A stretch of 64,000 bases of DNA from Emydura subglobosa (GCA_007922225.1 ML679960.1:2308032-2372031), one strand, 5' to 3'; counted from the first letter of the stretch, positions 1 through 13,710 are shown. The notes: generated from the sequence alone by a model not told the origin. A program made the numbers and translations.

Positions 1-1330
1 GTAAGAATCAAATGCCAGTTTTAGTTTTAAAGGGAAGAGCGGAGTGAGCGGGGCCGAGGTGTCCAGTTTTCAGAAACGGGAAAGTCGGCAACTCTAGTTG
101 CTATGAAATTACAAATCGTTCCTGTGAATGTTTCTATACATCTGGTGCATATTGACCTGGCATAAAGGCTCTGCACAAGACTGTAGGCCGGGAGACAAAG
201 GTTTAAGGTATTTTCATATTCTTGCCATCCAGTCCCTGGTGCAAATTAGGCTACTCCTGGCTGTCCATAGCCCTTTCCCTTAAGAATGCTCTGCACGAGC
301 AGTTAGGAATATTGATGACAAAGAAGTTGCTACAGTAGCTTTGTGCCACCCGCAAGTTCCACAGAGAAGGGTAAATCCTCAGGGGTCTGAATCAACTGGT
401 TGTTTTGTGCCACTGGAAAGATGCAACCATAGCAGGGCTGAGACTCCAGACCCAACTACTTTTGCATCATTTAGACACTGTTAGAAGTAGGAGCTGTAAG
501 TAATCAATTTTTGGCTTTTATTATGACTCCCCCTTGAACATTTATTTTTATTTTTGAGTGCTATGAAAATTTTGTTTGACGCATCACGAAAAATCGAGTG
601 TGGACCTAGAAGTCTCTGAAAACTTTTGCTGCAGTTTGATACTTGAGCCTCTCACTCAAGTAAACCCAAGCAGAAACATGGGTTAGATCCTCAGCTGATG
701 TAAGTCAGCCTACGATACGGCTACATTGCTTTCTATCAGCTGAAAGTCTTGCCCACCAGGTAAAAAATTCTGCATTTCTGCAACAAACATCAGTGTGTTT
801 TTGTTGTTTGTTTGAAAGATCAGTGGGTGAAGGATGCATCTGGGAGCCATTTGTCTTCTCCCACCCTTCCAGAAGAGGGCTGCATGCAATTCCCTTAGGC
901 CCCACTCAGTTGCATTCCTGTAGTTGGCCAGAATGGGTCACCTGAAAGCAACATGAAGCACTTCCTTGGTACACAGACACTGCTGAATGCTTTGCTTTTA
1001 CAATACTCCCTTCCCTTATCAGCTTTGGGAGGTCATGACCTAAACTTGTTTTCTCCATATCATGTTATCACTTTATGATTCCTCATCCCCTATAGCATCC
1101 CCTATAGTGTGGTCGATCTACAGTGCTTTCATTATGTATTGCATTCATTACAGAGATTAACTAGTGTACCAAGACAGAAGTATATGTATACAAGATTCCT
1201 AGCCCCCAAGGCTTAAAGTATACGTTCTGCTCCCAAGTAATCCTCCACTGACAAAATTATCTCCTTTTAAAATAATATGTGAGTAAATAATAATCCTAAT
1301 TTTTTGAGAAAAGTGATTTATTTGCCCTTT
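1..1330. other. Unassigned intergenic sequence
   Basis: Moderately AT-rich sequence. I see no exon, repeat family or structured element that I can support on either strand. Confidence 0.5.
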
Positions 1331-1338
1331 GAAAGAAG

Positions 1339-1371
1339 CTAAATTAAAATACAAAAAAAAAAAAAAAAAAG
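1339..1371. repeat. A-rich run
   Basis: Low-complexity poly(A) run with no associated element recognised. Confidence 0.8.
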
Positions 1372-1555
1372 GCAAAGTCAATGGGGTTATGTGAATAGAT
1401 TGCTAGTGAAAGGTGACTATTAAAGACATAGCCTATGCACATGGCGCACTGTGAATGCCAATGAACATATGATTAAAACTGTGATCAGACTTTCACAGAT
1501 GATGCTCAATGTGCTTTAAAAGACTGTGTAAAACCCAGTTGCCATTATTTTTATT

Positions 1556-2020
1556 TCACCTATGTAAGAGGGAGAGTGAGCCTGGAGCACAGGGCTGGGC
1601 GCAAGACCTGAAGCCTGAACCATAGTCCGCAAAGCCAAGCCATGCTATGAACGGTCTGGTACATGAACTTGGCAGAAACACAGCCAGTGTTGCAAAAACA
1701 CAGGCACTCCTAAGAAGTGCTAGGTACTGGGTATTCATGTTCCAGTATAGGTGCACCCCAACATAGAATTATGGCATAAACACAATCCTGGGAGATGGCA
1801 CAGGAACACACCGACCCTGAGCAAGACAAGGACAGGAGAACAGTACCTATAGGCAAGGAGCCAGGGAGCTAGTACCATATTTTGTAGACAATAAACCTGG
1901 CTGAGCATTTTCACCACTGAACCGTCTTTGGTTTTTCTGGGTAGTACTATGTAGGTCTGCTGAGCCAGCTATCCGTGCAGAGCTGGGACAGCACATGGGG
2001 AGTACACACATGCACACTAA
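1556..2020 (+). mobile_element. Possible degenerate solo LTR
   Basis: The block has moderate GC content against AT-rich flanks and an AATAAA at 1889-1894 followed by CCTGGCTGAGC, as in U5-proximal regions of LTRs. No clean TG...CA ends or target duplication were found. Confidence 0.3.
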
Positions 2021-2059
2021 TTGACAACAACTTATATCTGCATCATTCAAAAATAAACT

Positions 2060-4920
2060 TTCACATATTCAGGAAAATTATAGAGGTTAGACACAAAGAA
2101 GCTTAGTTAGTATTACTGTTACTACACCAGTCATGTTACTGGCATTGTACTTATGTGTAAACTGTGTCTTAGTTAATTACTTTACTTTTGTTAGTGCATA
2201 CAATGGATGAGGTGTGTAAGGTTCATGTAACTTTCTTTGTAGTTTATCAGTGTTATTCATTAGCTTGTTTAGATGCTAGGAAAAAGGTAGTTTAGAATAA
2301 ATGAAGTCATGCTAATGCATAATCTTGCTGCACAAAATCTGTAACATTACATTGATTGGACCCAGGTATATGGGACTATTTGGCACAATCAAAGTTGTTC
2401 AATACATAATTGACCATACTTCCTCTGTTTCCCACCCCATTTTTCACTCCAAAAATCTGCAATTCTTCATATGTGTGATTTTAAAAGTATACATATTGCT
2501 TTTTCTATTCCCAAGCAAAAACAGCAAAAGTTGAAGGCCAGAGGTCCAGTACGTAAGTTTATTACTGTAAAGTTGCTTTTATATGTGCATATGATATAGG
2601 AAAATACAATAAAATGAGCAGAGAAATCTGAGTTCAGTTTTAATCTCTCAAGGGTTTATTTTGCATAGTGAAAGTTTAAACATAAAGATAAGAAAAAACA
2701 CCAACTGCATCACTTTAATGCTTTTAGGTGTCTATTCTAATCCATGTCAGTTGGTGCTTCGTGAATTCAGTGAGCTGTTCCACGCTGGAGGTCTTCTGGC
2801 ACACTGTGCATCACAATAGAGTGGTCTGTGATACTAATGGGCCTGCAAGCAAAACAGAACATAAAGCAATAAACATTCTGGACTTAGAACAGAGAAGACT
2901 GCTGTTTGAATTCATTAGGAAGCAAAGAACAAACCACTGCAGCAGTGCTTAAGGCCATAAACTGACTATCCAACTGCATCTTTAACTACATATGTTTCAT
3001 CTGATAGCATGCTTTGCCAGTGCTTCTTAGGTTTCTAAAACTGCATGGTAACAAAATTCCGGCAAAGTACGGTGAAAAAAGATTACAGACAGCCAAAGAT
3101 AATTTCTTTCTAATATCTACCTTTAGATTACAAAAAACTGCCATATGAAATATTATTGAAAAGTTAAGATTTGTGTACACAATTAACTCCCAAGTGGATT
3201 TTCCATGTAAGGACATTTCTAACCTTCAGTTTCATTTTGGTAATGAGGGAAACCCAGGAATTTATTTTCTCATTGAAAGGAAAATATCCATGAAATATAT
3301 TCACAATGTTGCCATGCAGAATTAGCAAACTTTAAAAAGAAAAAAAATATTATTTTCTGCATCATATAGTGTGAAGCTTACAAAGGTCTTCAGTTGCAGT
3401 GCACTTTATAAATAAATATTTATTTATTAGAGCAACTGCATGTTTGTTTATTAAAACATCTGCATGCTATCTAGGGTTTCATTATCTGTACTAATGGCAT
3501 GAATTTAATGAAGGAAACATTTTTCTTTTGAGTAAGGAAGAGTATTGCTCTAGCATGGACAGCGGCAACAAAAGAACCAGTGCTCAGTGGCTGAATTTTA
3601 GACAAATCACTCTGTACTGCTATCTGCTTTTCAGATGCCTGCATATTCCTCAGTATTTTGAGCCTGATTGTTTAATGTCTAATCTGCACTCAATGTTCAT
3701 TGTCTTGCATCCCAAACTGCCATTCAACTGCTGTTAATACACTATTCCTGCAATTTTTATCAAGAATCCCATGTACTATTTGAAAAGTCTTGCTGTTTCT
3801 CATATTTTCTTGAGGAAAACCTTCCAGGTCCTGGGTGCTATCAGAAAGTAAAACATGTTCCACACAGGGTTTTATATATCTTAAGCATTTCTCATTGATG
3901 TGGCTCTTGATATTATCCTATACTCCATGAAACATAACAATAACCCCTGATAGATTTTTGGAACGTTTTGGCAAACTCCTATTCAGTAGACATTCCATAA
4001 ATTTTGCATCTATAACCTTGAAGAAACCTTGTCTTTGTCAGTGGGCAAAGACAGCTTTTGAACAACTGCTTAATCATTAAGGATAGCACACACAAGTATG
4101 AATGTCACTTTGCACTCAGCAACAGTACCTCCAGTTTGCACTTGCCTGTCAGAGTTATGAGGAAAGACTAAAAATATGAAAAATGTGTCTATTGGCTGAG
4201 TGACAATTCAGAGGGTATAACAGTTTACAAGTGTTTGTTTGAAGGATGTAGGAGGAGGGAGAGGAATGATTTGGGATATACAAGGGATGGAATTCAGAAA
4301 AAAGAGATGTAATTAAGGAAAATTCAGGCTGAATATCAGGAAAATGGATTATGTAAGAACTTGATTTATTTCTTTATAGAGCAGATTTTTTTCCTCTGAA
4401 ATAATGTGTTTGGCTTCTCATCATGATGTGATTATTTTGGGGGGGGGATTTTCAAAGAAGACTAAGGGTGTTAGGTGCCCAACTCTCACTGACATCAATA
4501 GGTATTATCTACCTAATTCCTTTGGGCTCCTTTGAACAGCCCAGGCTAAATGCTATTGCAGTTCTGATTGCTTCATTAGCTCTTAGGGCTTCTCCAAAAG
4601 GGATGCCCTGGAACCTTCCCAGTTTCATGAATGCGAAAGTCCATATATAAGAGATGTAGAGTCATCATTTCTCTAGGAAACTTTTTTCTTCTTTATTAGT
4701 AATTTTGTTATTTATTAGTATCAACACCACAACTTCCTTTCTGTGAGGGACTTCCACTATATTTCTTTAAACATAATGCTTTTATATGTAATTGTTTTTA
4801 AGAAATCATTGCACATTACAATAACGCAATATGACGAGCAATTGCTACTGAGAAGGCATACCTTGCTTTGTTTTTTCCAGTGGATTACAGACTTGGACAG
4901 TGTCTACACCACAAATTTTG
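2060..4920. other. Unassigned AT-rich intergenic sequence
   Basis: No coding signal beyond chance-length frames. A faint palindromic-MITE-like phrase (GTTAGGTGCCCAACTCTC) occurs near 4470. Nothing else is supportable. Confidence 0.5.
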
Positions 4921-4929
4921 GTTGATGCA

Positions 4930-5440
4930 AGTGTGATGCTGTACAAAAGGGAAGCTGACCATCTACACTAATATGGTCACCACTTTTACAAAATTGTAAT
5001 ACATCTTGTACAAAGTATGCCTTGTAAGGTATCACTGAAAAGGTTATGACCTGCTGTATATTATCATCTCATTATAATGTGTGTATTGACATTGTGTATG
5101 GAGTTATGAAATTTTGCTGTATGTTTGTAACTCAAACATGTTGTGGGTCTGAGAAACACGCACGGATTAGCTCTTTAGGAATAACAAAGGAGCTATAAAC
5201 AAGGGCTGTAAGTCACTCCAGGTATTGTGACAGCAAGTTACGTCGGTGGACAAATGCCCAAGTTGTATATTGCTTATAGCTGGCTGCATGCATCGGCAAA
5301 GCCTGTACTCACCAGGAGTGCTTGCATCTGTGTAAAGTGCAGTGCACCACTGGCAGGTAACCCAGTGTGCCACATGCTGCCATCCAGCACGATGCCTTTT
5401 GGGACATTTTCACATTGTTTTGTGAGATAGTAACCATTTA
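4930..5440 (+). mobile_element. LTR-like interspersed repeat
   Basis: The text around 4990-5170 (TTGTACAAAGTATGCCTTG, GTTGTGGGTCTGAGAAACAC) is one I associate with a repeat common in turtle genomes. It shares general layout with the probable LTR at 32074. Ends are unclear. Confidence 0.35.
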
Positions 5441-5455
5441 CTGAGAAATTCTTGG

Positions 5456-7163
5456 CAGGGTGGATACAAATTGATTTTAAAAAAGAATTTTAAAGAATCA
5501 GATCTGTTTATTTAAATTAATTATAAGTAAAAGCTATAACAAACTATGAACAAAAATTCAAGTGTCAAGTGCGTAGCTTTGTCTCAGACAATGAGGCAAA
5601 TGTAGCCAAAATGAGAAGAAATCTAGAAGAAGATAATGAAGGGAACCTGAAACGTACAACCTCTGTGTGCAGTGCTCATTTGGATAAAAGACGCATTGAA
5701 GACTTAAGTACAACTCCAGGAATAAAGAAAAATGTTTTTGAAATTACAAAATACTTCTGTAAGAACCACTTTGCTTCAGCTCACTGAAGAGAGCAGGAGG
5801 ATCTAAACTAATTCTCCCCCAAGATTTACGGTGGAATTTAGTAGTTGACCATTTTGAGCTATTTATGAAGAACTGGCCTATTCTGATGACAATTTATGAA
5901 AAATAACATGACAAAATAGATGGATCACAGCCAAAGTAGTCAATCGCAGACTAAAGAGAAACATAGACGACATGCTGAATATACTGAAGTCCATACCTTG
6001 GACAAACTGCAGAAAGATTGCTGCTGTACTGCTGATGCTGCTGAAATTTGGAAGAAATTTCAAGATGTAGCGAAGAAAGAAATATCCAACAATAGATTTA
6101 AATTGCCGGCAGTAAAGAAGTGAATGGACCAAGCACTTACTCCACCTCATTTTCTTGCCAGTATTCACTATCCAAAGTATCAGGGTAGAGGCCTAGCTGT
6201 TAAAGAATAAGATGCTGCTATGACCTGTGCATCTAATAATCACCGTCAGTCATGCCAACCACATTTCAAGGTTGGACATGAACCATCTAAGCAGTACATG
6301 TTTGCTGATGATGTTTTAAAGAATGTCTCACCACTGAACTGGTAGAAGTCACTAGCTAAGCACCTGGAACCAGAGTTGAAAGGCTAAAACAGTTTTTGAC
6401 AGCAGTAGCCTCTTCTGCAGGCATAGAAAGAACATTTTCTTCATTTGGACTAATACATTCATTGTTGAAAAATCAATTAGGAATTGAAAAAGCCTTGTCT
6501 TCTCTTCCGCTCTACGAATAAAAACAAAGAAGGAGGGGAAAAGATTCTGCTAGTTTTAAACATTTGAAGAATAGCCTAAGTAACTTAGGAGACTGCTGTC
6601 TCATCTTCAAAAGTCTTAGGCAAGCAGTCATTTTCCAATTTGTCTATCTGACCTGAAATAATCAGTTTAATTCACTGACTACAGTTAATCCCTCTGTTCC
6701 TTTAATACATCATTTAGTTGTTAATGTGAAACATAAAAGAAGTTTATGTATCCAAAATATTTCAGGTTATTTTGATTGATAAAAATAAATTTTATAGGAT
6801 GTTTTTGTGTTTGTTTCAATTCCAGTTACCATCCTAATGCAGCTTGACACAAAACATGAGAAAAAAGTTAATTATCTAGTAAATAAGAAATATATCATTC
6901 ACCATTTTTTAACATGAAAATATAAAAAGCTAAATAATTGCTTAAATAATTGTATATAGTTATAGTACAAAAAAGATGTACCAAATCTAGTGAAAAGGCT
7001 CTATTTAGTTGTAAATCAACATACTTTAATGGTTATATCAACCTATGAAAATGCACCTTTCTTAAGTGAAAGACAAATGGAAGAGCTGATTAAAACTGAC
7101 TATTTAAATCAAGACTTTCTACTTGGTGATTTAAATTGTCTTGATTTAAATTAATCCACGCTA
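5456..7163 (+). mobile_element. hAT DNA transposon with 8-bp target duplications
   Basis: The left end CAGGGTGGATACAAATTG and the right end (complement TAGCGTGGATTAATTTAA) form terminal inverted repeats. They are flanked by ATTCTTGG (5448-5455) and ATTATTGG (7164-7171), an 8-bp duplication with one change, as hAT elements make. The interior holds a broken transposase. A second, more disrupted copy lies at 51760-53637. Confidence 0.85.
5569..6520 (+). pseudogene. hAT transposase remnant
   Basis: Plus-strand text from 6410 reads ASSAGIERTFSSFGLIHSLL, then NQLGIEKALSS, which is the hAT C-terminal dimerisation domain. An upstream open piece (5569-5787) reads like the preceding transposase body. 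Several stops (for example at 5785 and 6121) and frameshifts interrupt it. It is non-functional. Confidence 0.7.
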
Positions 7164-8024
7164 ATTATTGGGAGACAGGGATCAAGTTTTTAGCATGCAA
7201 TTTTCTCTGTCCCATAATACCTTCCACATCCATAATTTTCATGCTGCGTGGAGTCTCCACCGTCTCTGACAGATCTACTAGTAGGGAGCCCACAAAGCTC
7301 AGCACTATTCTCATTAACGTTGCAAATTCAGAACGCACAATTCTCCAGCATTTGCAGGACTTCAGGAAATACTGCAACAACTGGGATCACAATGATCTTT
7401 GAGGGGAGTTTGTTGATGGATGTGGTAGAAAAAAACCAAATCCAGGTTATATGTGGCAATCATGGAGCAGCTGCAGATGGCAGAAGGCCACTTCTGGGTC
7501 CAAAAAAACACTGATTTGGTGGGATTGCAGATTTGGGATGATGAGAAGTGGCTACAGAGCTTTTACATGTTAAAGGCCACATTCCTGAATCTATGTACTG
7601 AGTTTGTGCCAGACTTCCAGCCCCAGGACAGCAGAATGAGAGCTGCATTGACAGTGGAGAAGTGAGTGGCAATCATGCTCTGGAAGCTTGCCACACCACA
7701 TTGCTACCAGTCAGTGGGAACTCATTTTGGAGTTGGAAAATCCACAGTGGGGGCCGTTGTCTTGTAAGTGTGGAGGGCCATTAATCATCTCCTGGTAAGG
7801 AAGACTGTGACTCTTTGCAGTGTGCTAGAAATAGTGGATGGATCTGCAGCAGTCAGGTTCCCGAACAGTGTTGGGGCAATAGGCAGCACACACATCCCTA
7901 TTTTGGCACCAGCCGACCATGCTACTCAGTACATCAACAGAAAGGGCTCCTTTCCCATGGCTATGCAGGCTGTAACCATGGTCGCTGGAGGGGCTTCACT
8001 GAGACTGCTGAATCAGGGCAAACT

Positions 8025-9070
8025 GCAAAGGATGGGGTAGACGATCTCCAAAACTGGTGGTTTATTCTAATAATTAGATTCACCAAACCAGCAACAAAAC
8101 AGCTTCTACAATACCTTACTGGTTATCAAGAAACTAAAATAAAGCTCCCCTAAAGCAATCCAGCCCTGGGCTCCCACCCAGACAGCCAGGTCAAATACAG
8201 TGAGGATTACCTAAAATCTTATTCACCATATATAAAGTTCTACCAATCCCAAGAGATCAGACACTACCCACGAGGTCAGTGACTATTTCAGATTTTTACC
8301 CAAATACACACTTACAGCCAATTCTTAACTAATCTAAGATTTATTAAAAAAAGAAAAGAAAGATCATTATACAGACAGATACAAATAAAGTTCTTTGGTC
8401 AGTTTCATAGCAGAGATGATGAGCTGTTGAGTTGTAAAAAATCCTTCCCAAATCAGTTCATTAGGTTATAGTCCAATAGACAGTTCATGTTCAGAGTCTG
8501 TTTAAAATTTTCCATGAGAAACTGCAGGATAATCCAGAATGGAGCTGGAGATCTCAGTCTTGTGATTTAAGCTTCCCCTGACAAAGTTTAAGCAGATATG
8601 AGATGCCAGGATCAGGCCCAGGTTCTTTTAGAGATCTCTGGCAGGCTATGATAGCCTCTTGTCACTGCAGATAACACATCAGGCATTCCTTGGATGAAGA
8701 ATAGGTAATATACATTGTTGCTTTGACGTAAACTCCTATTTCCTGTGTATACACAGGTAATTAGTTGCATTGATTAGCATAAAGTAATTAACCATTCAAA
8801 GGTTCACGGGTAGTTTTGAAGCTACAGACTTCAAAAAGAAATAAAGACAATGATATTATTATGCCACACGTTTCATCTAATTGCTAATATTCCTTTTTGA
8901 TTTTTGAATCAATGGAATATAATAAGAGACAGGAATAGAAGTTTATCATCTACCAGCAAATGAGATCGCATTGTGAAGCTTCTACCAGATATAAGTAAGC
9001 ACAGACAAATACAATTAGTATTTACTTCTAATTCTCTGACAATACAATCTTACATTTCAAACACTCTGGT
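8025..9070 (-). mobile_element. Interspersed repeat inserted in the Harbinger transposase, LTR-like
   Basis: The block interrupts the transposase. It is AT-rich, has no coding potential, and contains runs such as AAGATTTATTAAAAAAAG (8334-8351) that would be a TTTATT-type LTR region on the minus strand. I recall similar repeats in turtles as retroviral LTRs, but I could not confirm ends or a target duplication. Confidence 0.45.
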
Positions 9071-9140
9071 CCAGGGTTTCTCAAACTTTTTTTGCTGGGA
9101 CCCCCTTTGAACCACTAGTGGATCAACAAGGATGCTTCAC
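9071..9140 (+). mobile_element. hAT-type terminal fragment
   Basis: CCAGGGTTTCTCAAACTTTT followed by GCTGGGACCCCC is the end of a common hAT MITE family. It sits at the right edge of the insertion in the Harbinger element. Confidence 0.5.
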
Positions 9141-9894
9141 TGACTTCAGTGTGGGGTTGTGAGGGAAGGTGCATGACACTCGCACTTTTAAGATCACAGG
9201 ACTACCCAGAAAGCTGCCTGCAGGAATATTCTTTCCTGAATGATGGATTTACCACTGGCAGTGTGAAAATGCCAACAGTGATTTTGGAGCCTTGCTGCCC
9301 AGGCTCAGGAAGCCATATACGGCTATCTGGACAGCCCCAAGGAAAGATTCAACTAATGGCTCAATAGGTGCAGAATGACTGTGAAATGTGCTTTTGGTGC
9401 ACTGATTGGTCCCTGGCGGCATTTACTCCCTAGATTAGATCTCAGTGAGAAAAAACACCTCAATAGCTATAGCTGTATGTTGTACACTGTATAATGCATG
9501 GGAAGGGAAGGGGGAAAGAGCTGCTGCCAGGGGAGAGAGGAGTGGTGGAGCAGCTGCCTGCTGAACTTGACAAGCCAGATAGCATAGCTATTAGAAGAGC
9601 CCCGCGTGGAGCTATGTGTTTTCACAGTCAGCCACTGTAGTGTACTCTCATGCTGTCTTGAGATACTCTCTGCCTTGTGTAATTCAAATTACATATATTT
9701 TGTTTTGTGCCTGCTGCAGATTATAAATACTGCTGGGCCTGGGCTGCTATGAACCGTGTGGTGCTTGCTGTATAAATATGGCTGTGTGTTTTCCTGATGC
9801 TATGAATTCTGTGGTGCCTTTTCTACATCCTCCATCTAAAGAGGCAGTAGAAAAATAAAACAATTAAGAAGAAAAGAGTCAGTTTACTGAGCAC

Positions 9895-12295
9895 CAGTGT
9901 TGTATAATAAATAATTTAGCAATACTGGGTTTTGAACAGTGTTTTTACCCTATCTTCTCTCTTACCTTCCTTTCTCTCTGTGGGCTTCAGATAGTCTCTT
10001 TGCCTCCCCTGGCTGTCTGAATGATTTTTCTTTTTCTTTCCTTTCTATTTCCCACCAGCCCCTCCCCACATGGTGCCGTCTTCTGCATGAACATTTTGAT
10101 CAGTAGTACTATTATTGTACTATTATTTTCTTCACATAATTTTAAACTAGATTCACTAATTAAGTAGATATTCTTTTTTCTGGTTTACAATTTTTTTTTA
10201 AAAGGCTAAGCCGGCATGCAACCCAGCTAGAAGTAGAGGGCAACCAAGAAAATAAATGGCTCAAGACCCACTGCTTGGATAACACTTTTTAATGACATCA
10301 TAAGCTTGATTCCACTTTCACACCAGTACAATCCCAGTATGAACCTTAACAGACTCACGCCTGATTTTAACCAGTGGAAGTGAAAGCAGGATAGTCCCCA
10401 TATGTACAGAGTTAGGGCACCAGATAACTGGTTGTAGTAATTTACAATATTATTTATTTAAGCAATTAACATTTTTCTAAGTTTCCCAAAATTTTCCAGA
10501 ATTGTTGTCATGTTGTTTAAGAACCCTTACAAGCCAAAATATAATTTGATTTTCTAGGCCTCTTGTTACAGAATTAAAATTAGCAATGCCAGGTCAAACT
10601 TTGTTATACTTTCCTAGAATCAGACGTATGTATTTAATTATTTAACCCAACACCCAGATTTTTAATGGCATGTAGCTGTTGCCCATTGACTTTTAATGAG
10701 ACTTGGAGTCCGAAGTGCTTAAGTCACTTTTGAAGAGGGGTCTTGAATGGCTAAGTCACTTGGACTCAGATCCTCACTTCCTGTGAAATCACTGGAGTTA
10801 GATGCCTAAATATCTTTGAGATCTGGACCTATTTGAGTGGACCAATGCCTAAATACTGCTAAAAATCTGGAGCTAGCCTCCCTAAAATATGGGGGAAGGG
10901 CAAGAAAGAGCTCGTTTGATTGCTTTAACAAACTGTAATATACTCAGGTATACCAGTGTGAGTGATATCAGAAACTAGATAGATAATTAATAAAATAAAG
11001 GCCCAGCTTTGTCAGAATAGTGAATTCCTTTCTTCTTAGACAAGTTTGATGTAAACAGATTACACCTTTAGAAAATACATTCTATTTAATTTCTCTCTCT
11101 CATTACAAGACATAATATTTGTATATCCTTTATCTTTGCTTATAAATTCTTATGTCCCCGTCCTCTGCAATCATTACCTTCAGTTCCCCCCCAAAACACC
11201 TTCTGACATCCTGCCTTTTCCACACCATTCTCTTCCAAAACAGGCACGGAACAGTTTAGTAGACTTCTATGAACCAGAAGCAAATACTAAAGATTTGGAA
11301 AGCTGGGGGGGAATATCAGTGGTTGAAAAGCTGAGCCATGTCTAGAAATGAAGTGAAGGGTGAAGGTGATGGAATTTCTATCAGGGCACTGAACCACAAT
11401 TTTCCTGTTTCCAGCCCCAGCTATGCCCACTTTCCTATTATTAACCCATACTTTTTTTAGTGTGGGCTTAGGGGTTTGCACAGTATGCAGTGCATATTTT
11501 ACTGTACTGTTGAAAGGCCTCTAATGAGAGAATGCTGAGTGCTCCTGTTCATCAGTGCTCAAAAGCATGCAGGATCAAGCGTGTGTGTATACAGGAAATA
11601 CGTGTATGGTTTAAACATTTAATTAATATGAGTTTGGGATAGTCATATTACTCATGAGTGACAGCTGTGAGTGAGTTATATTGGTAATTCAAAATGAGTA
11701 CTAACAAAACCATCATACCATATCACACCATCATGTGTTTTGTTAGTGTGACACATTTTAGAGAGAAGTTATTTTGGAAACGTGTTTTATTTTAAGACTA
11801 ATAGCTCTTTCTATAAAACTAAGTTGCCTCAGTTACCCTCAGAGTGACAAGAAACCTCTAAAAACAGCTTTTCCATACATCAGGATGTCACAGACTAGGG
11901 CCCAGCATCTCCCACATGGCCCTGGCCAAATGTTAGAAATGCTGCTATTAGAATACAATTCGGAACTTCCCAGTAGGATAAAATGTTTCCAGCTTTGATA
12001 AGTCATGAGATATCAGGCCTTCAACTTGTGGCTGGTCTAGAACGGAATATTTTCAGACCCAGAGCTCAAACCAATGTACTTTAGGGGCATGAGGGGGTGT
12101 TTCCATATTTGGGACAAAAAGTATCATATGCATAGTTTTTAATTTTAAAAAATTATAATGAAAAACTTTGAGAGGTTTGGAATATTTAGTTGTCCTGGAG
12201 GAAATGGATTAATGAGGAGAGTATAGGTGCAACAATCAGAAGTGCATAATAAATAGTTTATCACAGCAACATGGAAATGACATATTAGGTCCTCT
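9895..12295. other. Unassigned AT-rich sequence with a weak MITE trace
   Basis: Near 10690-10830, phrases such as GTTAGATGCCTAAATATC and TTGAGATCTGGACC suggest an eroded member of the palindromic family at 13711. No exon is seen. Confidence 0.45.
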
Positions 12296-12299
12296 TACC

Positions 12300-13420
12300 C
12301 ATCCCACTTACCACACAGGATTGTTTCCTACAGCACACTTTCTATTGGTGGGGTTGCTGCTGGTTTGTGTGCGTGTGTGTTTGTGTGTATTTCCTTTCAC
12401 CCCAACTCTAGTTTTAAACGTTGGGGCTTTCACCATCACAATTCTTGGGGCACTATTGCACATCCTAGCAGATATCAGGTAGGAAGTTTTTCCTGTTATT
12501 CTCTTTCTTACCACTCTCACTAATCTCAAAGATTGTCTTTTGTGATGCTAAATAATTCTTCTCCCTCTATAATATTTACACCCTTCAAATACAATAGGTA
12601 TTAAAATATGTATGTAACAAAATAAAATTCAGCTTAGAAAAAATTCAAGTTAGTATGTCTGAAGGAAAAATAATCTGAAATAAAGATATTCAAAGTGGCC
12701 AATAAATTAGATATGAATTTAAATTAGATATGAATGTTGTTCATGCAAACCCCATAGTATTGCTGAGCTGTTCTATAAAATTTTAGCTCTTCTCGTCTTT
12801 CTTCATATCCCTCCAACTCTCAATTATTTTAATTGCTTTTTAAATTTCCTTCTAATATGAAGAAGATTCTTAATAATATCCTGTGTGGTCTTCTAATAAG
12901 GTTTTGAAAGTAATTTTCCAGCTATGCTCCCACCAAAGCAACTATAACTGAGAAAGGGTATTATTTCCCACCCACTGATGTGATGCCTCTGCATATGCAG
13001 TCCTAAATTCTGCAGGCTGTTTTTGTTGCCATATTGCACTGTAAATTCATATCTAATTTGCTGTCCACTTTTGCTCCTATGTTTTACTATTACTACTCTT
13101 CAGGTTTCTACCTCCTATTGGATATCCATGTTTCAGATTATTTTTCCTCCAAACACACTAGCTTGCATTTTTCTAAGCTGAATCTTATTTTGTTATTTTC
13201 CATACATATTTTTAATACCTCTTACATGGGTTCTCTATTCTTGCTAGTTTTCCCAGCTTAGCTGAGTTTAGCAAGTATCTGTGAATATCATTAACATGCT
13301 GATGTATCCTATCTGCTAAATCATTAATGAAGATATTAAATAAGACTTGACCTAACACACGTCTTTGCAGTACTACGTTAGCCATTCTTTCCCCTAACTT
13401 AAATTATGGCAGTTCACTGA
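12300..13420 (-). mobile_element. Old LINE-like (CR1/L3-type) antisense fragment
   Basis: Stretches such as CCTCCAAACACACTAGCTTG (13147-13166) and TAAATCATTAATGAAGATAT (13317-13336) resemble antisense CR1/L3 ORF2 text. The copy is very diverged and no reading frame survives. Confidence 0.35.
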
Positions 13421-13710
13421 AAACAAACCTGTAAAAATGGCATGGTGAGATTCTGTCTCTATGACTTCAGATGAAATCTGCTTAATTTACAAATAAGACG
13501 ATGCTTTTTTTTCTAGCTACCAGCCCTGCAGATTCTCCTTACACTCTCAGAATAAATCTGACCTCTTGTTTTCTCACCCATTATCACCCATAAAAGATTG
13601 TGAATGACAAAATGTGTTCTCACTTATGCCCATGCAAGCCCTGTTTCCTTCAGCGAGGTAGCACATGTATAATTAAGAGTGTAATTTAGTCCTGCACCTG
13701 GCAGTTAGGC

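Larger units (their letters stand above)
7453..9500 (+). pseudogene. PIF/Harbinger transposase (DDE nuclease) remnant
   Basis: N-terminal text DDEKWLQSF and MRAALTVEK is followed, after an in-frame stop at 7663, by VAIMLWKLATP, FGVGKSTVGAVV and, after a stop at 7762, VWRAINHLL. Then FPNSVGAIGSTHIPILAP carries the first catalytic motif; the usual AIDGTHIP has lost its Asp and reads AIGSTHIP. YINRKGSFPMAMQAV follows. After the insertion, CHDTRTF and readings like PRLRKPYTAIW continue the domain. Two stops, a frameshift near 7980 and a lost catalytic Asp make it a pseudogene. Confidence 0.8.
7180..9890 (+). mobile_element. PIF/Harbinger DNA transposon, invaded
   Basis: A PIF/Harbinger transposase reads across 7453-8020 and 9140-9500, with non-coding tail to about 9890. 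The gap between the two parts (about 8020-9140) is another repeat plus a hAT scrap. The element begins within about 20 bp of the end of the hAT element at 7163. Confidence 0.75.

Noticed and set aside
2728..2952. 74-codon plus-strand frame as a small gene
   Set aside because: Length is within chance expectation for this composition, with no domain, Kozak context or splice evidence.
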